This document shows, piece after piece, positions 21,495 through 29,500 of a DNA stretch of 53,879 nt. This DNA comes from Fictibacillus terranigra. GTDB taxonomy: Bacteria > Bacillota > Bacilli > Bacillales > Fictibacillaceae. Under the pieces are notes generated by a model. It saw nothing but the letters and a program-made list of their open reading frames with translations, did not search any database and was not told where the DNA came from. Location: contig NZ_JAUHLN010000013.1 in NCBI RefSeq assembly GCF_030412265.1, forward strand, positions 1-53,879, written 5' to 3'. Both the position numbers and the translations under genes were made by a program. Positions within the stretch are counted from its first letter, which is position 1, and each line of letters starts with the position of its first letter.

Positions 21495-21520
21495 GTTTTA
21501 AACTTCGTAAAATAGGGTAA
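21495..21520 (+). promoter_or_regulatory. sigma-B-like promoter of ctc
   Basis: GTTTTA (21495-21500), 14 bp, GGGTAA (21515-21520) differs by one base per hexamer from the sigma-B consensus GTTTAA-14-GGGTAT. The homologous B. subtilis ctc gene is a model sigma-B target. Confidence 0.6.
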
Positions 21521-21558
21521 TTCTTATAGGGACTCATATTTAGGAAGGGTGAAATAAT

Positions 21559-22227
21559 ATGGCAACAGAACTCAAAGCCAATAAACGAAATACCACAAAG
21601 CGTTCTTATATCACTCAACTTAGACAAAAAGGCGACGTGCCCGCAGTAGTATACGGCAGCGGCACAGAACCCCAGTCTGTAGCTGTTACCGAAACAGAGT
21701 TTATAAAAGTTATTAAAGATCATGGAATGAACGGAGTTATTTCCCTTGTTACTGATGATAAGCAAAAATTGTCGGTGATGGTTCAGGAAATACAAAGAGA
21801 CCACTTGAAAAATGAGGTCAGACATATTGATTTCATCGTGGTTGACCTTCAAAAAGCCATGGAAGCCGATGTACCTCTTACGGTTACAGGCGAATCTCCT
21901 GGAGTTAAAGAAGGCGGAGTTCTTCAACGGATTCTTCATACGGTGACAGTAAAAGCTAAACCGAATGATTTTCCGGATCACATAGAAGTGAATGCCGAAA
22001 ATCTGAATATCGGGGATTCCCTCCTTGTAAAAGATCTTCAAACCTCTTCTTCTTATGAAATTGTAGATGATCAGGAGGAAGTTGTTCTAACCGTTACACC
22101 TCCGACTGTTGCTGATACGGAAGTCGAAGATGATGAAGATCGAGAAGAGGCAGAAGCTGATCCGGGCGGAGATGCAGAAGGAAAAGCTGTGGATGAAGAG
22201 GACAAGGGTACCGGCCAGGATAAATAA
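21559..22227 (+). CDS. ctc: 50S ribosomal protein L25 / general stress protein Ctc
   Basis: A 222-residue long-form L25 (TL5/Ctc type) that binds 5S rRNA. The N-terminal L25 domain (about 1-92, with RRQ-like RQKGDVPAVVYGSG) is followed by the beta-rich CTC domain (about 98-180). The last 40 residues are strongly acidic and probably disordered (many Glu/Asp, then GG and KG). In Bacillus it is a general stress protein. GGAAGGGTG precedes ATG 21559. Confidence 0.95.
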   Translation: MATELKANKRNTTKRSYITQLRQKGDVPAVVYGSGTEPQSVAVTETEFIKVIKDHGMNGVISLVTDDKQKLSVMVQEIQRDHLKNEVRHIDFIVVDLQKAMEADVPLTVTGESPGVKEGGVLQRILHTVTVKAKPNDFPDHIEVNAENLNIGDSLLVKDLQTSSSYEIVDDQEEVVLTVTPPTVADTEVEDDEDREEAEADPGGDAEGKAVDEEDKGTGQDK

Positions 22228-22248
22228 GCAAAAGATACCGATAAAGAA

Positions 22249-22280
22249 CGGCGCAGCTAGCAGGCTGCGCCGTTTGTTTT
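22249..22280 (+). terminator. terminator of ctc
   Basis: GGCGCAGC (22250-22257) pairs with GCTGCGCC (22264-22271), followed by GTTTGTTTT. Confidence 0.85.
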
Positions 22281-22343
22281 GATCGTTGTCTGGCTCAGGC
22301 CGCGTAAAAAGGACCATTGAGCTTTCTGTGCAGGCATTCTTAA

Positions 22344-22372
22344 TTAATGAGCAGCACCGTTTAGTGTATAAT
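22344..22372 (+). promoter_or_regulatory. probable promoter of pth
   Basis: A perfect TATAAT (22367-22372) with a weak TTAATG 17 bp upstream. Between it and pth a short GCATT...AATGC stem followed by seven T (22381-22408) could act as a weak attenuator. Confidence 0.4.
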
Positions 22373-22434
22373 AAGGGTTAGCATTATAAGCTGCTGGACA
22401 ATGCCTTTTTTTATTTAGAAAGTGAGGATTTCAT

Positions 22435-22995
22435 GTGAAATGGTTTGTAGGTCTCGGAAATCCGGGCAGAGAATATGAAAATACACGCCACAACGTGGGC
22501 TTTTGGGTAATCGATGAATTATCGAAACGTCTTGATATTCCATTGAATCAGTCGAAATTTAAAGGAATCTATGGAAGTGGTGTGATCAATGGAGAAAAGG
22601 TATATCTATTAAAGCCGTTAACGTATATGAATTTATCAGGAGAAAGTGTCCGCCCATTTAAGGATTACTTCAAACTTTCTGTGGAGGATATGGTCGTGAT
22701 CTATGATGACCTGGATACGCCAGCAGGAAAACTGAGGCTGAGGGAAAAAGGAAGTGCCGGCGGACATAATGGAATGAAGTCTATTATTGCCCATATTGGC
22801 ACTCAGGAATATAACAGGGTCCGCTTTGGCATTGGACGGCCGGCCAATGCTCAGCCAGTACCGGATTTTGTTCTCAGTCCGTTCTCTAAAGAGGATGCCC
22901 CTCTTATAGAGTCAGCCCTAAAACGGTCAGCGGACGCGTGCGAAGCTTTCCTTTCCATGCCTTTTTCACGCGTTATGAATAAGTACAACGGCTGA
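22435..22995 (+). CDS. pth: peptidyl-tRNA hydrolase
   Basis: Recycles tRNA from peptidyl-tRNA drop-off; essential, and known as spoVC in B. subtilis because a mutation there blocks sporulation. The 186-residue protein shows [18 protein letters not shown] with the catalytic His, [12 protein letters not shown] and [23 protein letters not shown]. The start is GTG at 22435; the ATG at 22433 runs into a stop at once. Confidence 0.97.
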   Translation: MKWFVGLGNPGREYENTRHNVGFWVIDELSKRLDIPLNQSKFKGIYGSGVINGEKVYLLKPLTYMNLSGESVRPFKDYFKLSVEDMVVIYDDLDTPAGKLRLREKGSAGGHNGMKSIIAHIGTQEYNRVRFGIGRPANAQPVPDFVLSPFSKEDAPLIESALKRSADACEAFLSMPFSRVMNKYNG

Positions 22996-23005
22996 ATAGA
23001 AATCC

Positions 23006-23050
23006 CCGGTTCCGTTCATAATGGTTGTAACATAACATAATGTGAACCGG
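23006..23050. repeat. inverted repeat upstream of fin
   Basis: CCGGTTC (23006-23012) and GAACCGG (23044-23050) enclose the likely forespore promoter region of fin (TAACATAATG at 23033-23042 resembles a sigma-F -10; the -35 GTTCA is weak). There is no T-run, so it is not an obvious terminator of pth. Confidence 0.4.
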
Positions 23051-23066
23051 ATAGGGGGCTAGAGTA

Positions 23067-23297
23067 TTGGCTATTCATTATCATTGCCGCCATTGTGGAA
23101 AGCACGTGGGGAGTCTGGATCAGAAGGAACTGACTTCGGAACAGCTTGGTTTTCATGAGCTTACATCTGAAGAAAGGCAAGCGATGATCAATTATGACAA
23201 GCAAGGGCATGTACAAGTCAAAACCATTTGCGAGGATTGTCATGAAGCGCTTGAACGAAACCCGGATTACTATGCGCTCGATTCTTTTATTCAATAA
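23067..23297 (+). CDS. fin: anti-sigma-F factor Fin (YabK)
   Basis: A 76-residue zinc-ribbon protein with CRHC near the N-terminus and CEDC near residue 55. In B. subtilis Fin is made under sigma-F and binds RNA polymerase to inhibit sigma-F, helping the switch to sigma-G. The start is a TTG at 23067, supported by ATAGGGGG 8 nt upstream. Together with gin it gives the window both small zinc anti-sigma factors of the forespore switch. Confidence 0.9.
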   Translation: MAIHYHCRHCGKHVGSLDQKELTSEQLGFHELTSEERQAMINYDKQGHVQVKTICEDCHEALERNPDYYALDSFIQ

Positions 23298-23475
23298 GAA
23301 AGTCGCTTTGGCAGCTGGCCAAGGCCTTTTTCTGTTTTTGAACAGATTCTGCTGTGTGGAAGCATAGAATATTTCCATCATAGACGGGAAAAGAGCAAGA
23401 AACACGAACAGTAAGCATATACAACATAGTACTGAGGAATACGCGGGTTTGTATTTCATCAGGGGGGAGGTTTAC

Positions 23476-26400
23476 ATGTTAGGACTTAAACAGCTCTACA
23501 GCAAGAGCGATGATTTTCATGCTGTACTGACTGGTTTAAAGGAAAACCTGAAGGAGCAGCTTGTTGCAGGATTATCCGGATCCGCCAGAACGCTGCTGAT
23601 TGCCTCATTATATGAGCAGACCGGACAAACACAGTTTGTTATCACTCATAATCTCTATCAGGCTCAAAAGCTTTATGAAGACCTATGCAGCCTGCTTCCG
23701 GAAGATGAGGTTTTTCTCTATCCGGTCAATGATTTGATCTCTTCAGAAATCGCAATTGCCAGTCCGGAGTTAAAAGCTCAGCGGTTAGAGGTACTGAACT
23801 TTTTGTCTCACAAGGATAAAGGCGTTATTATAGCTCCGATTGCAGGTGTCAGAAGATTTCTGCCGCCGAAAAATGTATGGAAACAAAGCCAGATTGATTT
23901 TGAAACGGGAATGGACATTGATGTTGAGCACGTATTAAACACTCTCGTGGCCATAGGGTACGAAAGGGTAAGCATGGTGTCGGCACCAGGCGAGTTCAGC
24001 ATGCGCGGAGGAATTCTGGATATCTATCCGCTAACCGAAAGAATGCCAGTCCGAATCGAGCTGTTTGATACGGAAATCGATTCAATCCGCTTTTTTGAAG
24101 CGGATACGCAGCGTTCTGACAAAAAGGCCGATAAAATATCAATCGGGCCTGCACAGGAGATTCTGCTCTACAATGAACAATTTGAAAATGCCGTTGAAAA
24201 GATGGAAGCGGGAGTGGCCGCTACTCTTAAAAAGGTGAAAGACAAGCATGTCAAAGAAACGCTAGTTGAACATACAGCCTATGAAATTGGCCAATTTAAA
24301 GAAAAGCAGCGCTTCCAAGGGATGTATAAATATATTTCTTTATTTTATGATGAGCCTGCCAGTCTGCTGGATTACGTGCCGAATAACAGTATTATCGTAA
24401 TGGATGAAGTGAGCCGTGTTCAGGAGATGTCGAATCAGCTTGAAAAAGAAGAGGCAGAATGGCATACTTCGATGCTAATGCAGGGAGAGATCTTGACAGA
24501 TATCCGTTTATCACAGGAGGGTGATATCCTGCAGAAGGCGAACTTCCACAAAATCTATCTTTCGCTTTTCCTTCGCCATGTACCGCATACGAATCCGCAG
24601 AATATTTTAAATGTCGAAATCAAAGGAATGCAGAATTTTCATGGCCAGCTTCATGTGCTGAAAGGTGAATTGGATCGGTGGAAGAAGACAGGATACACGG
24701 TTGTCTTCCTGGCGGCGAACGAGGAACGCGCCAAGCGTCTGGAACGTGTATTGGCTGATTACGAGATGGAAGCGAGCCTGATCTCCGGTGATACAGCACT
24801 GAAGCCTAGAGTGAATCAAATTTTGATCGGTGACTTGTCGAGCGGGTTTGAATCTCCAAAACAGAAGCTCGCCGTCATCACAGAAGAAGAGGTCTTTACA
24901 AAGAAAGCAAGGCGTCCCGTTCGCTCTCAAAAAATGTCAAATGCAGAGCGGATCAAAAGCTACTCAGAGCTTAAAGTCGGCGACTACGTCGTACACGTCA
25001 ATCACGGGATCGGGAAGTACTTGGGAATTGAAACTCTTGAAATCAAGGGGGTCCATAAAGATTATCTTCATATTCGCTACGCCGGAAATGACAAGCTCTA
25101 TGTGCCGGTCGAGCAGATCGACCAGGTGCAGAAGTTTGTCGGTTCAGAAGCGAAGGAACCGAAAATCTATGCTTTGGGCGGCAATGACTGGAAGAAAGTC
25201 AAAAGCAAAGTTAAATCTTCTGTACAGGATATTGCGGATGACTTGATCAAGCTTTATGCTGAGCGAGAAGCCAGTGTCGGCTATGCGTTCGGAAAAGACG
25301 GAGCGGAGCAGCAGGAATTTGAGTCTTCTTTTCCTTATCAGGAAACGGACGATCAGCTTAGGGCGATCAACGAGATCAAAACGGATATGGAACGAACACG
25401 CCCGATGGACCGCCTTCTTTGCGGTGATGTCGGCTACGGAAAAACCGAGGTGGCGATCCGGGCAGCTTTTAAAGCGGTCATGGACGGCAAGCAGGTGGCA
25501 TTTCTTGTCCCAACTACGATTTTGGCTCAGCAGCACTATGAAACCTTCCGTGAACGTTTTGCAGAGTTTCCGATTACCATTGGATCATTGAGCCGATTTC
25601 GTTCCAAAAAGGAACAGTCGGAAGTGACAAAAGGGCTGAAGAACGGAACCGTTGATATCGTGATCGGTACCCACCGCTTACTATCCAAGGATGTTCAGTA
25701 TCATGACCTTGGGCTGCTTATTATTGATGAGGAACAGAGGTTTGGTGTTACTCATAAAGAGAAGATCAAACGGCTGAAATCCAATGTCGATGTACTGACT
25801 TTAACTGCGACACCAATACCGAGGACACTTCATATGTCGATGCTCGGGGTACGGGATTTATCGGTCATTGAAACACCGCCTGAAAACCGTTTCCCTGTCC
25901 AGACGTATGTGGTGGAATATAACGCCTCCCTTGTGAGAGAAGCCATCGAACGGGAACTGGGGCGCGGAGGCCAGGTTTACTTCTTGTATAACCGTGTAGA
26001 AACGATCGACAGGATGGCAGAACAGATATCCGCTTTGATTCCTGATGTCCGTGTAGCTGCAGCCCATGGACAGATGTCAGAGAACGAACTGGAATCGGTC
26101 ATGCTGGACTTTCTTGAGGGCAACACCGATGTTCTTGTCTCTACGACCATTATCGAAACGGGTGTTGACATCCCGAACGTAAATACATTGATCGTATATG
26201 ATGCTGACAAAATGGGCCTATCCCAGCTCTATCAATTAAGGGGGCGGGTTGGACGTTCCAACCGGGTGGCCTATGCGTATTTTACGTATCAGCGGGATAA
26301 AATTCTTACGGAAGTAGCTGAAAAAAGACTTCAGGCGATCAAGGAATTCACAGAGCTTGGTTCAGGCTTTAAAATTGCCATGCGTGACCTGTCGATCAGG

Positions 26401-27009
26401 GGAGCGGGAAACCTGCTGGGAGCTCAGCAGCACGGCTTCATCGACTCGGTAGGTTTCGACCTCTATTCTCAGATGCTGCAGGAGGCCATTGAAGAAAGAA
26501 AAGGGGATAAACCGAAGAAAACGACGCCAGTGATCGACATTAATATTGAAGTGGACGCCTATATTCCTTCAACCTATATAGAAGACAGCAAACAAAAAAT
26601 TGACATGTATAAGCAATTTAAGGCAGTTAACTCACTGAAGGATGTGGATGAACTGCATGACAGCCTGATCGACCGTTTCGGAGACTATCCGGTTGAAGTG
26701 GAGTGCTTGCTGTTTATCGCCCGGATCAAGGAACTCGCCAAACAGGAAAGCGTGGACAGTATCGAACAAAAAGGTGATGTCGTCAACATCATGCTGTCGA
26801 AGGAAGCAACAGAGAAAACTGACGGTGCGAAGCTGTTTGATATTGTGAACAAGCTCGGCAGATTTATTAATCTTGGTGTAGAAAAAGAAAGACTCAAAAT
26901 CGTATTCAACAAAAAACGCATCTCTGATAAAGAACTCCTCCAGGCGATGGAGCAGGTGCTGAAGAAACTGAAAAGTGTCAAAAAGGACAAAGCGAAGACA
27001 AGATCGTAG
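23476..27009 (+). CDS. mfd: transcription-repair coupling factor Mfd
   Basis: An 1177-residue translocase that removes stalled RNA polymerase and recruits UvrA. In order: UvrB-homology region (1-about 330), RNA-polymerase interaction domain (about 480-560, VGDYVVHVNHGIGKYLG), helicase domain with Walker A GDVGYGKTE and DEEQRFG box (about 650-760), TATPIPRT, the second RecA-like lobe with ETGVDIPN and QLRGRVGRS, and a C-terminal regulatory domain. The frame opens at 23449, but AGGGGGGAGG supports ATG 23476. Confidence 0.97.
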   Translation: MLGLKQLYSKSDDFHAVLTGLKENLKEQLVAGLSGSARTLLIASLYEQTGQTQFVITHNLYQAQKLYEDLCSLLPEDEVFLYPVNDLISSEIAIASPELKAQRLEVLNFLSHKDKGVIIAPIAGVRRFLPPKNVWKQSQIDFETGMDIDVEHVLNTLVAIGYERVSMVSAPGEFSMRGGILDIYPLTERMPVRIELFDTEIDSIRFFEADTQRSDKKADKISIGPAQEILLYNEQFENAVEKMEAGVAATLKKVKDKHVKETLVEHTAYEIGQFKEKQRFQGMYKYISLFYDEPASLLDYVPNNSIIVMDEVSRVQEMSNQLEKEEAEWHTSMLMQGEILTDIRLSQEGDILQKANFHKIYLSLFLRHVPHTNPQNILNVEIKGMQNFHGQLHVLKGELDRWKKTGYTVVFLAANEERAKRLERVLADYEMEASLISGDTALKPRVNQILIGDLSSGFESPKQKLAVITEEEVFTKKARRPVRSQKMSNAERIKSYSELKVGDYVVHVNHGIGKYLGIETLEIKGVHKDYLHIRYAGNDKLYVPVEQIDQVQKFVGSEAKEPKIYALGGNDWKKVKSKVKSSVQDIADDLIKLYAEREASVGYAFGKDGAEQQEFESSFPYQETDDQLRAINEIKTDMERTRPMDRLLCGDVGYGKTEVAIRAAFKAVMDGKQVAFLVPTTILAQQHYETFRERFAEFPITIGSLSRFRSKKEQSEVTKGLKNGTVDIVIGTHRLLSKDVQYHDLGLLIIDEEQRFGVTHKEKIKRLKSNVDVLTLTATPIPRTLHMSMLGVRDLSVIETPPENRFPVQTYVVEYNASLVREAIERELGRGGQVYFLYNRVETIDRMAEQISALIPDVRVAAAHGQMSENELESVMLDFLEGNTDVLVSTTIIETGVDIPNVNTLIVYDADKMGLSQLYQLRGRVGRSNRVAYAYFTYQRDKILTEVAEKRLQAIKEFTELGSGFKIAMRDLSIRGAGNLLGAQQHGFIDSVGFDLYSQMLQEAIEERKGDKPKKTTPVIDINIEVDAYIPSTYIEDSKQKIDMYKQFKAVNSLKDVDELHDSLIDRFGDYPVEVECLLFIARIKELAKQESVDSIEQKGDVVNIMLSKEATEKTDGAKLFDIVNKLGRFINLGVEKERLKIVFNKKRISDKELLQAMEQVLKKLKSVKKDKAKTRS

Positions 27010-27048
27010 TGGAAAATAATGCCCGGCCAAAAACAACACGCTTTTGAT

Positions 27049-27077
27049 GAATAGAACTGTTAATGTAACAAATAATA
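27049..27077 (+). promoter_or_regulatory. possible sigma-G promoter of spoVT
   Basis: GAATA (27049-27053), 17 bp, AATAATA (27071-27077), one base from CATnnTA. The B. subtilis homolog is sigma-G dependent. Confidence 0.35.
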
Positions 27078-27167
27078 CTAGCAGGGAATGGAACAATCTT
27101 CAAAAGAAGGTTTCATTTATTATATACATCCAGTGATTACATCATTTGAAAGCGAGGGCATTATTCC

Positions 27168-27704
27168 ATGAAAGCAACAGGCATTGTACGCCGTATCGAT
27201 GACCTTGGCCGGGTTGTTATACCGAAAGAGATCCGCCGCACGCTCCGCATCAGAGAGGGAGATCCTCTAGAAATCTTTGTAGATAGAGATGGTGAAGTCA
27301 TCTTAAAGAAATATTCGCCGATCAATGAGCTCGGTGATTTTGCAAAAGAATACGCAGAATCCTTGGCTGAAAGTTCAGGGCATTCCGTTCTTATTGCTGA
27401 CCGTGATTCCTTTATTGCAGTAGCAGGGGGATCAAAGAAGGACTATCTGAACAAAGCGATCGGGAAAGTGATTGAATCCTCAATGAACGACAGAAAATCG
27501 TTGCTCGATTCCAATGGCAGTGAAGTAGAGATTGTGGATGGAACGAGAGAATCATCATCTTACGTTATCGCACCGATCGTAGCGAGCGGGGATCCAATTG
27601 GAGCCGTTGCTTTACTGTCGAAAGAAGGAAAGAAAATCACAGAACTCGAGCAAAAGCTTGCAGAAACTGCAGCAGGGTTTCTAGCCAGACAAATGGAACA
27701 CTAA
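27168..27704 (+). CDS. spoVT: forespore regulator SpoVT
   Basis: A 178-residue AbrB-like regulator that tunes sigma-G-dependent forespore genes. The N-terminal AbrB domain (TGIVRRIDDLGRVVIPKEIRRTLRIREGD, residues 3-31) is followed by a GAF-like domain (about 56-178). It is the second AbrB-superfamily gene in the window. GCGAGGG precedes the ATG. Confidence 0.96.
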   Translation: MKATGIVRRIDDLGRVVIPKEIRRTLRIREGDPLEIFVDRDGEVILKKYSPINELGDFAKEYAESLAESSGHSVLIADRDSFIAVAGGSKKDYLNKAIGKVIESSMNDRKSLLDSNGSEVEIVDGTRESSSYVIAPIVASGDPIGAVALLSKEGKKITELEQKLAETAAGFLARQMEH

Positions 27705-27734
27705 AAGAAGGATGCCGAGGCTCCTTCTTTTTTT
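27705..27734 (+). terminator. terminator of spoVT
   Basis: AAGAAGGA pairs with TCCTTCTT across a nine-base loop, followed by five more T. Confidence 0.82.
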
Positions 27735-27757
27735 GCGTTAACGATCGCGCCGTTGCC

Positions 27758-27858
27758 TGACCCAGCTTCACCGCCCAGAGACTCGGGCACTACGCTCTCA
27801 CACTTGCTGTGTGGGAGCTCCACCGCTTTTCGTCTCTAACCAGGCGCTTCAGCTTTTC
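27758..27858 (-). repeat. palindromic intergenic element, copy 1
   Basis: Three nested stems: CGCC/GGCG (27772-27775 with 27843-27846), AGAGAC/GTCTCT (27777-27782 with 27832-27837) and GCTCTCACAC/GTGTGGGAGC (27794-27803 with 27809-27818). Read on the - strand it aligns with copy 2 at 33754-33874 along both ends (GAAAAG.TGAAG..., AAGCG.TGGAG, GAGCG.AG, GAGCTGG-like end), while the arm sequences differ but still pair. Confidence 0.65.
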
Positions 27859-27864
27859 TATCTA

Positions 27865-27873
27865 TGTTATAAT
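27865..27873 (+). promoter_or_regulatory. extended -10 promoter of the yabM flippase gene
   Basis: TGTTATAAT, a perfect extended -10 with no clear -35, immediately after the palindromic element. Confidence 0.45.
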
Positions 27874-27903
27874 ATGTCGTTAGAACCATGGTTAGGAGCA
27901 GGT

Positions 27904-29499
27904 ATGGACGAACATTCAAAACGGATATGGCATGGAGCGCTTTTATTGACCATCGCTATGTTCATCGTAAAAATTTTAAGTGTGGTTTACCGCATTCCTT
28001 ATCAAAATATAACAGGGGATACTGGATTTTATGTGTTTCAGCAGGTGTATCCGTTCTACGGCATCGCATCAACGTTTGCACTTGCAGGGTTTCCTGTTGC
28101 TCTTTCCCGAGTGCTCTCTGAAAGGTCAGATAACCTTGGAGATACAGAGCGGGGAACCATTATTCAGAGTGGGTTTACCGCATTTTTTGCAGCGGGGCTG
28201 CTCTTGTTTCTTGTTTTGTTTTTGGGGTCAGCTAAGATCGCTTTCTGGATGGGGGACCCCGGGCTTCAAGTTCCGATACAGGCAACCTCATTTATTTACT
28301 TGACCGTACCCATTGTGGCGGTGTTCAGGGGAATCTTTCAAGGGTGTGAACAAATGAAACAGACCGCTGTTTCCCAGGTAACGGAACAGTCGGTCCGGGT
28401 GGCTTGTATCATTGGATTTTCATATTATTTTATATCACATGGCTACAATGTATATATGGCGGGTGCAGGGGCTTCGATAGGTTCTGTAGCCGGTTCTCTA
28501 GCAGGGCTGCTCGTTATGGCTATCTATTTCTACAGGTCTGAAAATCGGAAAAAAGGATGGACCATAGGGTTAAAGCCTTCCATACAGACTGGCTTTCAGC
28601 TGCTCTCAGCGGGTATTCTTCTATCAATCAGCTCCATGATCCTGCTTTTGTTTCAGCTGGCGGATGCGTTTACGTTCGTTAATCTATTGCGGCAAAATGG
28701 CATGGACCCAGCGGAAGCGAGGAGCCTAAAAGGGATCTTTGACAGAGCTCAGCCGCTTCTTCAGCTGGGTACCGTCATAGCTACTTCTGTTTCACTTGCA
28801 GCTGTTCCAGCCGTTGCCTCTGCAAAAATGCACATGGACTATGGACGAATTCAAAAGACATGCGGGATTTCCATCAAGGCTGTTTTTATTATCGGTCTGG
28901 CAGCAGCGGCAGGACTAGCCGTGATCATCGAACCTGTAAACCGAATGCTTTTTGAAAGTACTGAGGGGTCACTTGAGATGGCAGTCCTTGGAATCTCGAT
29001 CTTGACCGTTTCACTTTTCCTTGTATCCACCGGCCTTTTGCAGGGGTTAGGATGCAGTACGGTTCCAGTGATGAGCGTATCCGCTTCTTTTATCGCAAAA
29101 ATCACAGGGAACTTTGTCCTCATGCCATTATGGGGTTCTTTGGGTGCAAGCTTTGCCACTGTACTTGCATCCGTAGCCGCCGCAGCAATAAACCTTGTTA
29201 TTTTGGAAAGAAAAACGGCATTTGCTGCTGCAGGAAAATTTCATGGGATACGCATTGGAGGGGCCGCGGCTGTAATGTCATTGGCTGCATGGCTCATTAA
29301 GTCAGGCCTGGATCAGGTGCTGGCGGAATCCAGGATTTCTGATGCTGTCATTTCGATCGCTGCCAGTGCAGGAGGGGGGATCGCTCTTCTGGCGGCACTC
29401 ACCACAGCGAAGGTAATTGAGGCAGAAGAACTGGTAAGCATCCCTAGACTGCAAAAATTACAGCATGTGCTGAAACGATGGACAGAAAGAAGGAGTTAA
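27904..29499 (+). CDS. yabM: polysaccharide/lipid flippase, MOP superfamily (YabM/SpoVB-like)
   Basis: A 531-residue integral membrane protein with about 12-14 hydrophobic segments, of the PST/SpoVB/MurJ-like branch. Likely role: moving a lipid-linked oligosaccharide or wall precursor across the membrane; the substrate is unknown. The N-terminal KRIWHGALLLTIAMFIVKILSVVYRIPYQNITGD is typical. The frame is open from 27811, but that part runs through the palindromic element and promoter. ATG 27904 with AGGAG upstream gives the usual length. The mazG start follows 1 nt after the stop. Confidence 0.88.
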   Translation: MDEHSKRIWHGALLLTIAMFIVKILSVVYRIPYQNITGDTGFYVFQQVYPFYGIASTFALAGFPVALSRVLSERSDNLGDTERGTIIQSGFTAFFAAGLLLFLVLFLGSAKIAFWMGDPGLQVPIQATSFIYLTVPIVAVFRGIFQGCEQMKQTAVSQVTEQSVRVACIIGFSYYFISHGYNVYMAGAGASIGSVAGSLAGLLVMAIYFYRSENRKKGWTIGLKPSIQTGFQLLSAGILLSISSMILLLFQLADAFTFVNLLRQNGMDPAEARSLKGIFDRAQPLLQLGTVIATSVSLAAVPAVASAKMHMDYGRIQKTCGISIKAVFIIGLAAAAGLAVIIEPVNRMLFESTEGSLEMAVLGISILTVSLFLVSTGLLQGLGCSTVPVMSVSASFIAKITGNFVLMPLWGSLGASFATVLASVAAAAINLVILERKTAFAAAGKFHGIRIGGAAAVMSLAAWLIKSGLDQVLAESRISDAVISIAASAGGGIALLAALTTAKVIEAEELVSIPRLQKLQHVLKRWTERRS

Positions 29500-29500
29500 T

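Noticed and set aside
27811-27903. N-terminal extension of the YabM flippase
   Set aside because: It translates the palindromic element and the extended -10; a good ribosome binding site lies before ATG 27904.
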